Below, piece by piece: positions 15,843 to 24,911 of a stretch of 64,000 bases of DNA. Source of the stretch: JAIOQA01 sp035493675 (GTDB taxonomy: Bacteria; Myxococcota_A; Polyangia; Haliangiales; Haliangiaceae). The notes under the pieces were generated by a model. The model worked only from the letters and a program-made list of their open reading frames with translations. It ran no database searches and was not told the DNA's origin. A program made the translations under genes and the position numbers. How positions within the stretch are numbered: the stretch's first letter is position 1; every line of letters begins with the position of its first letter. Location: NCBI GenBank assembly GCA_035493675.1, contig DATJIA010000239.1, positions 1-64,000 of the forward strand. The letters run 5' to 3'.

Positions 15843-17509
15843 TGGAACGGTTCGATGGTCGCGTTCGGATCGATCGCTGGAGGCTCGTTCGGCTTCACGG
15901 TCGTCGGCTGCGTGGTGCGTCGCGCTTGCTTCGCGAGCACGACATCTAGCACGACCGTGCCCTCGACGGTGATCGTCCGCGTGTACGGCGCGTAGCCCGA
16001 TGCGGTGACGCGCACTTCGTGATCGCCGGCCGCAACGGGGCGCACCAAGTGTCCGTGCGCTGCTTCGACGGGCAAGCCGTCGACGGCGACCTTCGCGCCC
16101 GCGGGCCACGGCACCACGCGGATGTCGAGCGTCGGCACCCGCACCGGCTCGGCGGGCGCGGGCGGCGGCGGCAGCGGCGTCACGACCGGCGCGGGCGCGA
16201 CCGCGGATCCCGACGCGGCGGTGGGCGCAGGCGCCGGCGCGACGTGGGGCGCGCGCGTGCGCGGCCCCGACGACACGATCGCGATCGCCGCGATCGTCGC
16301 CGCGCCGACCGAGAGCGCCGCGACCAACCACGGCCAGCGCCGCGACGTCGCCGACACGTCTTGCGTCGTCACGTGCGTCACGCGCGGCATGTCGCCCGAC
16401 AGATCGGGCGCGATCGGCGTCCCCGACGGCGTCGGCGTCGCGTGCGCGCGCATCACGCCCGAGCCCTTGCCGACCGTGATCGGCGCGGACACGAGATCAT
16501 CGAACGGCGGCGGCACGCTGCCGTTCGCGAGGCGGCGGCCGCGCGCATCGAGATCGCCCTTGACCATGTGCAAGGTCGTCGTGACCTCGTCGAGCGCCGG
16601 CCGCTTCTCGGGATCCTTCTCGAGCATCGCGAGCAAGAGCCGCTCGAGCGACTTCGGGATGTCGGGCCACACGTCGGACGGCGGCGCCGGTTCCTCGCGC
16701 AGGTGCATCGACACGACGTCGGCGACGTTGTCCGCGATGAAGGGCGGACCCTCGAGGAACATCTCGTACGCGATCGCGCCGAGCGAATAGATGTCGCTCT
16801 TCGCGTCGAGCTTCTTGCCGCGCGCCTGCTCGGGCGAGACGTACTGCGGCGTCCCGAGCATCACGCCGGTCGTGGTCAGGTTGACCGCGACCGGCAGCAC
16901 GTCGACGAGCTTCGCGATGCCCCAGTCGACGACCTTCACGCCGCTCTCGGACAGGAAGATGTTGTCGGGCTTGAGATCGCGGTGCACGACGCCGTGCGCG
17001 TGCGCCGCGCCGACCGCGGCCGAGACCCCGAGCAAGACGTCGATCGCCTCGCGCGGCGACATGCGGCCTTCCGCCATGCGATCCGCGAGCGTCTTGCCGC
17101 GCAAGAGCTCCATCACGAGGTACGGACGCCCGTCGTCGAGCCGCCCGATGTGGAAGATGTCGACGATGTTCGGGTGGCCGATCTGGTTGACGACCCGCGC
17201 CTCTTGCACGAAGCGCTCGGCGGTCAGCGGCGAGCGGCACAGCTCCGCGCGCACGACCTTGATCGCCGCGCGCTTGCCGATGACGACGTGGACCGCGGAG
17301 TAGACCGCGCCCATGCCGCCCTGGCCGATGCGACTCTCGATTCGCCAGTCGCCGAGCGTGGTGCCGAGCTCGAGATCGGCGAGCTCCGCGCCGCCTTCAC
17401 TGACGACGAGCTCGCGCACCTGTCCACCGCTTCCGCCTCGCGTGAGAGGCTGCGTCTCGCCCAACATGTCGGGATGTTCGGGCGCGTCGCCTTTAGAAGC
17501 TTCGGTCAT
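15839..17509 (-). CDS. Transmembrane Ser/Thr protein kinase with C-terminal PEGA domain
   Basis: A 556-residue Hanks-type kinase. The P-loop is IGQGGMGAVYS (61-71), the catalytic Lys is Lys84 in AAIKVV, the catalytic loop is HRDLKPDN (176-183) and the Mg loop reads DWG (195-197) instead of DFG. YVSPEQARG follows. After the kinase come a Pro/Thr linker, one membrane helix (WPWLVAALSVGAATIAAIAI) and an extracytoplasmic PEGA-type repeat (VPTLDIRVVPWPAGAKVAVDG and later). I chose the start MTEASKGD; an in-frame start 54 nt upstream is possible. It is the first gene of the operon with the TPR and lipoprotein genes, divergent from two SpoIIE genes. Confidence 0.85.
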   Translation of the reverse strand: MTEASKGDAPEHPDMLGETQPLTRGGSGGQVRELVVSEGGAELADLELGTTLGDWRIESRIGQGGMGAVYSAVHVVIGKRAAIKVVRAELCRSPLTAERFVQEARVVNQIGHPNIVDIFHIGRLDDGRPYLVMELLRGKTLADRMAEGRMSPREAIDVLLGVSAAVGAAHAHGVVHRDLKPDNIFLSESGVKVVDWGIAKLVDVLPVAVNLTTTGVMLGTPQYVSPEQARGKKLDAKSDIYSLGAIAYEMFLEGPPFIADNVADVVSMHLREEPAPPSDVWPDIPKSLERLLLAMLEKDPEKRPALDEVTTTLHMVKGDLDARGRRLANGSVPPPFDDLVSAPITVGKGSGVMRAHATPTPSGTPIAPDLSGDMPRVTHVTTQDVSATSRRWPWLVAALSVGAATIAAIAIVSSGPRTRAPHVAPAPAPTAASGSAVAPAPVVTPLPPPPAPAEPVRVPTLDIRVVPWPAGAKVAVDGLPVEAAHGHLVRPVAAGDHEVRVTASGYAPYTRTITVEGTVVLDVVLAKQARRTTQPTTVKPNEPPAIDPNATIEPFQ

Positions 17510-17884
17510 CGACGCCACCAACCTCGGCAAGAGTGAGATTACCGGGGGCGCGAACTTTCCCACAACGGGAAATTGCTGACACCGCCGAGAACACGAGTCA
17601 GATGTGGCAAGTAGCGGATCCTGGCCCGTCCAATCGGTGGAGGTCCTGCCCCGCGGAGTGTGACCCGCCGCGAGATGTCAGCGGCAAAGGTCGAACCGCC
17701 CAGCGATACTTCTATCCGTTCAACGCCCTCCCGAAGCGCGCCACGACGCCGTTCCGATCGCCGCCGTGCGGCCTGCGGATCACACCAACAGCCCTGCATT
17801 CGACGTTGATTCCCCCCTTCGCTCGCGCGCGATCCTACGCCTACCGCGCGCGGCCGGCGCTGATTTCTTGTTTCGCGCGAAGCC
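17510..17884. other. Divergent promoter gap (375 nt) between kinase and SpoIIE genes
   Basis: No gene is supported here: base composition is more mixed than in the coding DNA around it. It contains the TTTCCC/GGGAAA inverted repeat at 17556-17572, a 5-bp-arm hairpin GCCGC-N9-GCGGC near 17669-17687, and a GCTGACA/TGTCAGC pair about 100 nt apart. It presumably holds the promoters of both divergent operons. No -35/-10 pair could be fixed. Confidence 0.5.
17556..17572. promoter_or_regulatory. Inverted repeat upstream of kinase gene
   Basis: TTTCCC-ACAAC-GGGAAA, 6-bp arms and 5-nt spacer, 47 nt upstream of the kinase ATG. The size and symmetry fit a dimeric regulator site. Confidence 0.35.
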
Positions 17885-19387
17885 GTGTACGATTTGCGTG
17901 TGGCCGGGGGGATCGCCCGAGATCTGCTCGCGTTCGGCGCGTTTGCGCCCGCGGCGGGGCTCGCGCTGGCCGCGGGAGCCGCCGGGCTCGGCCATCCGGC
18001 GGGCATCGCGTGCGCCGTCGGCGCGGTCGGCTGGACCCTCGCGGACCTGATCGCGTTCGATCCCAAGATCCGGCGCGGCGGCGGCGGCGAGGACGTCGCG
18101 ACCGCGTTCATGCGCCGCGCGCTGCGCGCCGGCAACATCGAGGACGTCGCGCGCGATCTCGCGCAGGCGCTCGCCAACTCGACCCCCTCGGGCGTGCCGC
18201 AGGCGGTCATGCTCGCGCCCAAGCCCGACGGCGGCGTGCGCGCGATCGCGCTCGCGGGGCAGGCGCCGAGCCTCGGCGACACCGCGGTCGCGCTCGACTG
18301 GCTCATGCTGGTCGGCGAGTCGATCGATCGCGACTCGATCGCCGCGATGGTGCCCAAGCCCGTCGAGGAAGGCGGCGGCGACGGCGCCAAGGCCGCGCTC
18401 GCGCTCGCCGATCAGACGCGGTGCGACGTGATCCTCCCGCTGCGGCACCGCGGCTTGTTGCTCGGCGTCGTGCTGGTCGCGCGCCCGCCCGAGCGCAAGA
18501 ACGACGTCGAGCTCAACAAGCTCCTGCGCGCGCTGCGCGCGTACGCGACCGCCGCGGTCGCGCGCACCTTCCTGCACGCCGAGGTCAAGCAGCGCGGCCA
18601 GCTGACCAAGACCGTCGATCTCGCGACCGCGATGCAAGAAGCGATGATGCCGGTCGAGCGACCGGTGCGCCGCCCCGACTTCGAGTTGCGCGGCGTCTTC
18701 CGGCCCGTCGCCGAGTGCGGCGGCGATCTCTGGATGTGGCGCTCGCTCGGCAACGGCAAGGTGCTGTTGCTCGTCGCCGACGCGACCGGCCACGGCGCCG
18801 CGCCCGCGCTGCTCGCCGCGGTCGCGAAGGGCACCGTCGACGCGCTGTGCGAGCTCGCCGGCGCCGACGTCGATCCGGGCGCGCTGCTCTCGCAGCTGGG
18901 GCGCGTCGTGTATCGCGCGGGCAAGCGCCGCTACATGATGACCGCGTTCGCGGCGGTGATCGATCTGGTCGCGCACGAGATGCGCGTCGCCAACGCGGGC
19001 CAGAACTTCCCGTTCTTGATCCACGGCTCGGGCACCCAGTTCGCCGACGCGCCGGTCTCGGCCGAGCAGCTCGTGATCCGCGGCGACACGCTCGGGCACG
19101 CGCCGCGCTCGCGCTACGAGGTGCAGACGCGCCCGCTCGGCTTCGGCGATCGCCTGTTCCTCTACACCGACGGCGTCACCGACACCGGCACGCCCTACAA
19201 GGATGCGTTCGGCGAGAAGCGCCTGCGCAACCTCCTGGTCGCGACCGCGAAGGAGCGCGCGACCAAGGTGCCCGATCTCGTGCTCGCCGAGCTCGAGAAG
19301 CACGCGTCGGGGAATCCGAACGGCGACGACGTGACGATGCTCGTGTTCGAGCTGGTCGACGCCAGCACGCAGGGGACGAACGAGTGA
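17885..19387 (+). CDS. GAF-like plus SpoIIE/PP2C phosphatase
   Basis: A 500-residue protein. The N-terminus is hydrophobic (about residues 8-45, two short segments), a GAF-like sensor region follows (about 75-230), and a SpoIIE/PP2C phosphatase lies at 240-490. Metal-site motifs are AECGGDLWMW (near 276), VADATGHGAAP (near 298), YTDGVTDTG and NPNGDDVTMLV. It dephosphorylates Ser/Thr, typically on STAS anti-anti-sigma proteins. The start is GTG 17885; a second in-frame GTG at 17900 is possible. Its stop overlaps the next phosphatase gene (GTGA). Confidence 0.8.
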   Translation: MYDLRVAGGIARDLLAFGAFAPAAGLALAAGAAGLGHPAGIACAVGAVGWTLADLIAFDPKIRRGGGGEDVATAFMRRALRAGNIEDVARDLAQALANSTPSGVPQAVMLAPKPDGGVRAIALAGQAPSLGDTAVALDWLMLVGESIDRDSIAAMVPKPVEEGGGDGAKAALALADQTRCDVILPLRHRGLLLGVVLVARPPERKNDVELNKLLRALRAYATAAVARTFLHAEVKQRGQLTKTVDLATAMQEAMMPVERPVRRPDFELRGVFRPVAECGGDLWMWRSLGNGKVLLLVADATGHGAAPALLAAVAKGTVDALCELAGADVDPGALLSQLGRVVYRAGKRRYMMTAFAAVIDLVAHEMRVANAGQNFPFLIHGSGTQFADAPVSAEQLVIRGDTLGHAPRSRYEVQTRPLGFGDRLFLYTDGVTDTGTPYKDAFGEKRLRNLLVATAKERATKVPDLVLAELEKHASGNPNGDDVTMLVFELVDASTQGTNE

Positions 19388-20691
19388 TCGCAGGCGTCGC
19401 GCTCGCGGTCGTGTTGATCGTCGTGTGGGCGCTGTTCGCGGTCTCGCGATCGCGGCGCACGACCACCGGCGGCGTGCACGAGACCTTGGTCGACTTCGTC
19501 GAGCAGTCGCTCGAGCTGGGCAGCGTGACCGAGATCCTCGGCTTCGCCGGCGAGGCCGCGCGCGTCGTGCTCGGCGCCGAGCGCGCGGTCGCGATCGTGC
19601 CGCTCGACGGCGACTGGGAGGCGCACGTGATCGGCGGCGATCTGCTCGGCAAGGTGCCGCCCGCGTCGCGCGGCTTGTTCGGCTGGCTCAAGCACAACCC
19701 GGCCGTGATCTCGGTCGGCGAGCTCGGCGGCGCGCGCTTCGGCGCGATGCGCCAGCCGCTGCGCCAACTGCTCGACGGCATCGGCTGCGACATCCTCTTG
19801 CCGCTCGTCGATCGTCAGGACGTGATGGCGGTGCTCGCGATCAAGCAGAACCGCGCGATGTCGGTCGATCGCGCCGTGATCGAGCTGTTCCAGGAACAGT
19901 GCACGACCGCGTGCGCGAACGCGCGCCTGCACGTCGAGGCGAGCCACGCGTTCTCGCTCGCGCGCGAGGTCTCGCTGGCGAGCGCGTTCCACGAATCGCT
20001 GGTCGCGGCGTCGCGGGTCGGCGCGCAGGGCGCGCTGCGCTGGGCCGGCGACGTCGAGGTCGCGGGCGAAGCCGGCAGCGACTTCTGGTCGATGTACGCG
20101 CTCGGCGGCGATCGCGTCTTGATGATGGTCGGCGACTCGGTCGGCGCGGGCCTGGCCGGCTCGATGACGTCGGCGGTCGTGAAGAGCGCGTGCGATCTGC
20201 TCGTCACCGGCGACAAGCCGATCGAGGATCCCGCGGCGCTCTTGACGATGCTGTCGCGCGCGCTCGCGCACGCGTCGGCGCCGGTGCACGCGCGCTGCTT
20301 CGCGGGCATCTTCGACGCGCGCGGCGGCGTCGTGCGCTACGCGAACGCGGGCGGCCCGATCCCGTACCTCGTGCGCGGCGGCGGCACGCTCGGCGCGCTC
20401 ACCGGCGGCGGCCCGATGCTCGGCGACGCCTTCGACGAAGGCTACAAGGTGCACGAAGCGCCGATCGCGCTCGGCGAGTCGTTCGTGCTGTTCACCGACG
20501 GCCTCACGCGCGCGGAGAACGCGCAGCGCGATCAGTTCGGCGAGCGCCGCCTGCAGAAGGTGCTCGCCGCGCAGGGCGGCCGCGCCGCGACCCACGTGCT
20601 CGCCGCCGTGCAAGACGCCGTGCGCCGCCACCGCGGCAGCCGCCCGCTCGTCGACGACGCCGCGATCGTCGTCGTCTCGGTCGCCGAGTAA
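19384..20691 (+). CDS. Membrane GAF plus SpoIIE-type phosphatase (diverged)
   Basis: A 435-residue paralogue of the preceding gene. One transmembrane helix (IAGVALAVVLIVVWALFAV) is followed by a GAF-like region (about 40-190) and a PP2C domain. The GGD motif is changed to GSD (GEAGSDFWSM, near 229) and the second site reads GDSVGAGLAG. LFTDGLTRAEN and VDDAAIVVV retain the acidic residues. Activity is likely but less certain than for its partner. Translated coupled to it by a 4-nt overlap. Confidence 0.8.
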   Translation: MIAGVALAVVLIVVWALFAVSRSRRTTTGGVHETLVDFVEQSLELGSVTEILGFAGEAARVVLGAERAVAIVPLDGDWEAHVIGGDLLGKVPPASRGLFGWLKHNPAVISVGELGGARFGAMRQPLRQLLDGIGCDILLPLVDRQDVMAVLAIKQNRAMSVDRAVIELFQEQCTTACANARLHVEASHAFSLAREVSLASAFHESLVAASRVGAQGALRWAGDVEVAGEAGSDFWSMYALGGDRVLMMVGDSVGAGLAGSMTSAVVKSACDLLVTGDKPIEDPAALLTMLSRALAHASAPVHARCFAGIFDARGGVVRYANAGGPIPYLVRGGGTLGALTGGGPMLGDAFDEGYKVHEAPIALGESFVLFTDGLTRAENAQRDQFGERRLQKVLAAQGGRAATHVLAAVQDAVRRHRGSRPLVDDAAIVVVSVAE

Positions 20692-20809
20692 ACTATTTTT
20701 TTCAAAATCGCGATTCTTTGGAAAGAATAGCTTCCAAGAAGCTTTCTTTGGCGAACAATTTGGAAACTATTTTTCGCAAAATTAGATGATATTGTAAAAT
20801 ATAGACTAC
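20692..20809 (+). promoter_or_regulatory. AT-rich promoter/operator of the hipBA pair
   Basis: This 118-nt gap is strikingly AT-rich compared with all DNA around it. It holds two ATTTT-N4-AAAAT palindromes (20695-20708 and 20769-20782) within a repeated AACTATTTTT..CAAAAT block, ATTCTTT-GG-AAAGAAT at 20713-20728, AGCTTC-CAA-GAAGCT at 20729-20743 and TTTGGAAA copies. Autoregulated antitoxins of this kind bind paired palindromes in the promoter (family knowledge). Confidence 0.65.
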
Positions 20810-21121
20810 ATGCCGAGGAAGACGACCGTTCCTCTGCCGCCGGTCAGCCGCCTGCTGGCGACCGTGGGCGAAAACGTACGGCTCGCACGAAAGCGGCGTG
20901 GGTTCTCTGCGACCGTCGTTGCGGCGCGCGCCGGGATGAGCAGGCCGACCCTGGCCGCCGTCGAACGCGGCGATCCCCGCGTAACGCTCGGCGCGCTCGC
21001 GAACGTCCTGCACACACTCGGGCTCGAGAAGGATCTCTCACTGCTGGGGCGCGACGACGAGCTCGGGCGCAAGCTCCAGGATCTGAATCTTCCGCATGAG
21101 CGCCGGCCGCCCCGCACCTGA
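20810..21121 (+). CDS. HipB-like antitoxin, Xre-family HTH
   Basis: A 103-residue DNA-binding protein. The helix-turn-helix is at about residues 30-60: AARAGMSRPTLAAVERGDPRVTLGAL. It overlaps the kinase-toxin gene by 26 nt, the usual antitoxin-first order. It probably represses the AT-rich promoter in front of it and neutralises the HipA-like protein. The ATG directly follows the AT-rich leader; there is no clear Shine-Dalgarno. Confidence 0.8.
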   Translation: MPRKTTVPLPPVSRLLATVGENVRLARKRRGFSATVVAARAGMSRPTLAAVERGDPRVTLGALANVLHTLGLEKDLSLLGRDDELGRKLQDLNLPHERRPPRT

Positions 21122-22370
21122 ACGTCGCACCGTCGAGGTCTGCGCCGACTGGATTGGGCTCGGAGGGCCGATCCGAGTGGGTGATCTCCACGCAGCCTCT
21201 GCGCGCGGCAAGGACCTCTTCTCGTTCGAATACGACCCCGCCTGGCTCGCGACGGGCCGCTACGAAGAGCTCGATCCAGCACTTCGTCATTTCCACGGTC
21301 CACAGTACGCCGGCGATCGTGACAACTTCGGACTCTTCCTCGATTCGTCTCCGGATCGCTGGGGACGCGTGCTCATGAAGCGGCGCGAGGCCTACCTCGC
21401 GCGTACCGAAGGACGTGCTGAGCGCCGCCTCTCCGAGCTCGATTTCCTGCTCGGCGTATACGACGGCCACCGAAGTGGCGGACTTCGCTTTCGCATCGAT
21501 GCCGGTCCGTTTCTCGACGACAACCGCGATCTCGCATCGCCACCGTGGACATCCCTCCGCGAGCTGGAAGCGGCGAGCCTGGCGCTGGAGCGCGAGGATG
21601 CGGAGCGCGATCCTCAGTACGGCGAATGGCTGCGGATGTTGCTGGCTCCGGGCCGCTCGCTCGGTGGAGCTCGTCCGAAAGCGAGCGTGCGTGATCCGAG
21701 TGAACACCTTTGGATCGCGAAGTTTCCCAGCTCGCAGGATGAGATCGACATCGGCGGATGGGAGGCGATCGTGCATCGACTCGCCGAACGCGCCGGGATA
21801 TCGGTCACCGAATCATCAGCGCGCCGCTTCGCGGGATCCCAGCACACCTTTCTGACGAAGCGGTTCGATCGCCGCGGCGCCGAACGCATCCACTTCGCGT
21901 CGGCGATGACGTTGCTCGACCGACGCGACGGCGAGGAGGGTGGGAGCTACCTGGAGCTGGCGGAAGTGCTGGCGCGGGCCGGAACGAACACCCCGCGGGA
22001 TCTCGAGGAGCTCTGGCGTCGCATCGTCTTCTTCATATGCGTCTCCAATGTCGACGATCACTTTCGTAACCACGGCTTCCTGCTCGAGCCGCCTGGATGG
22101 GCGCTCGCGCCCGCGTACGACATGAATCCCGTGGCGACCGGTGAAGGCCTGAGCACGAACATCTCCGAAACCGACAACGCACAAGACCTCGAGCTCGCGC
22201 ATTCCGTCGCCCAGTACTTCCGCGTCAACCCGAAGCGCGCTCGGGAGATCGTGCGACGCGTGATCGAGGCCGTCGGGACATGGCGACAAGAGGCGCAGTC
22301 GATCGGAATCAGGCACGCGGAGATCGAGCGCATGGCCCGCGCGTTCCGCGTCGTCGATGAGAACGCGTAG
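21096..22370 (+). CDS. HipA-like Ser/Thr kinase toxin
   Basis: A 424-residue HipA-family protein. The nucleotide loop is GGARPKAS (190-197), the catalytic motif is SNVDDHFRNHGFLL (317-330) and the metal-binding motif is APAYDMNPV (338-346). N-terminal region and length match full HipA kinases. In the family such kinases phosphorylate glutamyl-tRNA synthetase or other targets and stop growth; the target here is unknown. Codon use is less GC-biased than neighbours (more TCT, GAT, CGT), consistent with transfer. It ends in AGCTGATCAGCT, a palindrome containing both convergent stops. Confidence 0.85.
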   Translation: MSAGRPAPERRTVEVCADWIGLGGPIRVGDLHAASARGKDLFSFEYDPAWLATGRYEELDPALRHFHGPQYAGDRDNFGLFLDSSPDRWGRVLMKRREAYLARTEGRAERRLSELDFLLGVYDGHRSGGLRFRIDAGPFLDDNRDLASPPWTSLRELEAASLALEREDAERDPQYGEWLRMLLAPGRSLGGARPKASVRDPSEHLWIAKFPSSQDEIDIGGWEAIVHRLAERAGISVTESSARRFAGSQHTFLTKRFDRRGAERIHFASAMTLLDRRDGEEGGSYLELAEVLARAGTNTPRDLEELWRRIVFFICVSNVDDHFRNHGFLLEPPGWALAPAYDMNPVATGEGLSTNISETDNAQDLELAHSVAQYFRVNPKRAREIVRRVIEAVGTWRQEAQSIGIRHAEIERMARAFRVVDENA

Positions 22371-22374
22371 CTGA

Positions 22375-23862
22375 TCAGCTGAGCTGCGACGCGAACTGCT
22401 CGAGCGGCGCGCGCCGCTCCGGCGGCACGTACTCGAGGTTGATCTGGCGATCGGTCACCTCGAAGAACACGACCTCGGCGGCCAGGAGGTCGCGCGTCGC
22501 GCGCGCGATCACGGAGGCCGGCACGTCCGCCAGGTTCGCGCGGACGCGCTCGGCCTCGCCGGGGCGGCCGATCTCGACGAAGAACGCGCCGAGGATCAGC
22601 TTCGCCTTCACGACCATCGTCAAGACGTCGCCGTCCTTGCGGTGCGGGATGTCGAGCGTCTCGTCGAGCAAGGTCGAGCCCGCCCCGCACTTGCCCTCGT
22701 AGGCGCGCCGCACGACGTAGCCGAGATCGTACGCGACCAGCTGCGGCGCGAAGATCAGGCCGTACATGCGCGCCATCTCGGCGTAGTAGAGGAAGTGGCG
22801 GCCGATCGCCTCGACCAGCGCCGGCCGGCTCAAGACGTCGCGCGCGAGCAGGCGGTACTGGTGGTAGACGTCGTAGACCGCGTGCACGTTGCGGCTCTTG
22901 ATGCCCTCGCGCAGGTAGTTGTTGAAGAAGCGCACGCACAGGTGCAGCACCTCGTCGTCGCCGCGCTCGGCGGCGCGGGTCGCGATCACGCGGGTCGCGT
23001 CGCTGATCGACGACACCGTATCGGACGCCTTGCCGAGCGCCTGCTGGTAGCAGAGCGAGAGCTGGAGCAGGCACTTCATCTCGAACCATGTCCGGTTCTC
23101 GGACAACATGTCGAGCGCCTCCGCCGAGAAGCCGACGAAGTCCGCGCGATCGACCGGGAACCACGCGTCGGGCATCGACGCCTTCAGCGGCGCGTAGCGA
23201 TCGAGCAGCACCTTGATCGCCCACACACCCTCGCGCGCGACGCCGCGATCGGCGCGATCGAGCGACTTGAGGACGATCGTCCCGATCTCGTCGATGCGCT
23301 GCGACGCGAGCTCCTGCGTCACGATCGGATCGCGCCGGCCGTCGTGGACCGAGCGCGCGATCGCGACCGTCTCGTCGCGCAGGCGGTTGATGATCCGCGA
23401 CGGATCGAGGAACCGCACGACGTAGAAGAAGTACGGGATCAAGACCGCCCACCCGAAGATCGCGAGGTAGACGCACAGGCGCAGCGCCCAGGTCGGCGCG
23501 AAGCTCGGCCCGATGATGTAGTCGACCCACAGCACGTGCGCGGCGCCGAACGCCATCCCCGACAGGACGACGCGGTTGATGCGATCGCGGAGGAACACGT
23601 CGATCAACTTCGGCGTGTGCATGTTCGCGGTCAGCGGGATCGCGAGGCCGATCGTCGCCAGCAGCATCGCGAGCACGTTGTTGTACGCGCGCGCCATCGG
23701 CGACAGCAGATCGACCAGCTTCGCGTTGTTGACGCCGGCCCAGTCGGTCGCGTCGGAGCCGGGCCGGCCGAGGCGCCACCACTCGAGGAAGAGCTCCGCC
23801 CCGAAGAACAAGGTGAACGCGGCGAGCGCGATGAACAACGAGCGCACGAAGGCGCGCCTCAT
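22375..23862 (-). CDS. Multi-spanning membrane protein, unknown function
   Basis: A 495-residue protein with an N-terminal membrane domain (about four helices within residues 8-165, including NNVLAMLLATIGLAIPLTANM and VLIPYFFYVVRFLDP) and a long cytoplasmic helical region with conserved-looking aromatic and Arg residues. I see no motif that fixes a family; it might be related to the DUF2254 group of predicted membrane proteins. It starts at ATG 23862; a GTG lies one codon upstream. The start faces the DMT transporter gene with almost no gap. Confidence 0.65.
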   Translation of the reverse strand: MRRAFVRSLFIALAAFTLFFGAELFLEWWRLGRPGSDATDWAGVNNAKLVDLLSPMARAYNNVLAMLLATIGLAIPLTANMHTPKLIDVFLRDRINRVVLSGMAFGAAHVLWVDYIIGPSFAPTWALRLCVYLAIFGWAVLIPYFFYVVRFLDPSRIINRLRDETVAIARSVHDGRRDPIVTQELASQRIDEIGTIVLKSLDRADRGVAREGVWAIKVLLDRYAPLKASMPDAWFPVDRADFVGFSAEALDMLSENRTWFEMKCLLQLSLCYQQALGKASDTVSSISDATRVIATRAAERGDDEVLHLCVRFFNNYLREGIKSRNVHAVYDVYHQYRLLARDVLSRPALVEAIGRHFLYYAEMARMYGLIFAPQLVAYDLGYVVRRAYEGKCGAGSTLLDETLDIPHRKDGDVLTMVVKAKLILGAFFVEIGRPGEAERVRANLADVPASVIARATRDLLAAEVVFFEVTDRQINLEYVPPERRAPLEQFASQLS

Positions 23863-23870
23863 CACGATCA

Positions 23871-24803
23871 GTGTATACCCGTGGGCGCGTGAGGAGCTCC
23901 CGCGAGACGTCGTATGGTCCGTGGCTGGTCGCGCTCGGCGCGGCGCTCTGGGGGACCGAGAGCGCCTGGCGCATCCCGCTCAACGACGTCTTCGCGCCCG
24001 ACGTGATCGTGTGGTGGGAGCACGTCCTCCTGGTCGCGCTCGCGCTGCCGTTCATCCTGCCCCGCCTCGGCGAGCTGCGGCGCGTGTCGAACCGCGCGAT
24101 CGCGTGGCTCGTCTTCTCGGGCATCGCGGGCTCGGCGGTCGGCACCGTCTTCTTCACGCTCGCGCTCAAGCACGGCAACCCGACGGTCGTGAACGTCGTG
24201 CTCAACATCCAGCCGGTCCTGTCGACGACGGCGGCGTGCCTGTTGTTCGGCGACAAGCTCGGGCGCGGCTTCTTCCCGTGGGCCGCGCTCGCGGTCGCGG
24301 CGGGCGCGGTGATCTCGATCGCCGACCTCGGCGATCTCACCGGCGTCGACGCCGGCACCGGCTACGCGCTGATCTGCGCGCTGTTCTGGGGCATGTCGAC
24401 GGTCGCCGCGCGCGGCGTGATGGTCGAGATGTCGCTGCCGCTCGCGTCGGGCTTGCGCTTGGTGGTCGGCTTGATCTCGATGACGATCATCATCGGCGCG
24501 CGCGGGCTGATCTCGTCGGGCGATCTGTGGACCGCGGCGGCCGCCGCCGCGCCGGCCAAGACGATCGGCGCGCTCGTCGGCCTCGCGACGCTCTCCGGCG
24601 GCATCCCGCTCGTCATCTACTTCGCGGGCCTCGCGCGCACGCGCGCGTCGACCGCGGGCTACTTCGAGATGATGCAGACGCTCGCGGGCGCGACGATCAC
24701 GTGGGTCTTCTTCCATCACGCGCTCGAGCGGCACCAGGTGTACGCCGGGATCGTTCTGATCGTCGCGGTCGCGATGGTGCAGCGCGCGCAGTCGCGCACG
24801 TAA
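23871..24803 (+). CDS. EamA/DMT-family transporter
   Basis: A 310-residue ten-helix drug/metabolite transporter. Two EamA repeats are visible: WLVALGAALWGTESAWRIPL at the start of the first and GYALICALFWGMSTVAARG of the second. ALKHGNPTVVNVVLNIQPV and GYFEMMQTLAGATITWVFFHHALE are the conserved helices. The GTG at 23889 (VRSSRETSYG) is an alternative start. Substrate unknown. Confidence 0.85.
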   Translation: MYTRGRVRSSRETSYGPWLVALGAALWGTESAWRIPLNDVFAPDVIVWWEHVLLVALALPFILPRLGELRRVSNRAIAWLVFSGIAGSAVGTVFFTLALKHGNPTVVNVVLNIQPVLSTTAACLLFGDKLGRGFFPWAALAVAAGAVISIADLGDLTGVDAGTGYALICALFWGMSTVAARGVMVEMSLPLASGLRLVVGLISMTIIIGARGLISSGDLWTAAAAAAPAKTIGALVGLATLSGGIPLVIYFAGLARTRASTAGYFEMMQTLAGATITWVFFHHALERHQVYAGIVLIVAVAMVQRAQSRT

Positions 24804-24843
24804 TCAGCGGCACCTCTTGTGTCGCGATTGGTGAGCGAAGGTC

Positions 24844-24875
24844 AGCACGCGCGTGCTCGTCGCGATCAGATCGCG
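24844..24875. promoter_or_regulatory. Two adjacent palindromes upstream of EXO-like gene
   Basis: AGCACGCGCGTGCT (24844-24857) is a perfect palindrome and CGCGATC-A-GATCGCG (24861-24875) is 7+7 with one central base. They lie 37-68 nt before the ATG. Such GATC palindromes are common by chance in this genome, so weight is low. Confidence 0.3.
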
Positions 24876-24911
24876 CACGTAGGTTTCTCCAACCCACAAG
24901 GGAGGGAGCTA

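Noticed and set aside
17690..17710. GGTTCGACC-like T-loop on the minus strand (possible tRNA)
   Set aside because: No 5-bp T-stem, anticodon arm or acceptor stem could be built around it.
22369..22380. AGCTGATCAGCT palindrome between hipA and the membrane gene
   Set aside because: It is made by the two convergent stop codons; too short for a terminator, no T-tract.
24861..24875. CGCGATC-A-GATCGCG as a specific operator
   Set aside because: Such GATC palindromes are so common in this window that chance is likely; kept only as a low-confidence site.
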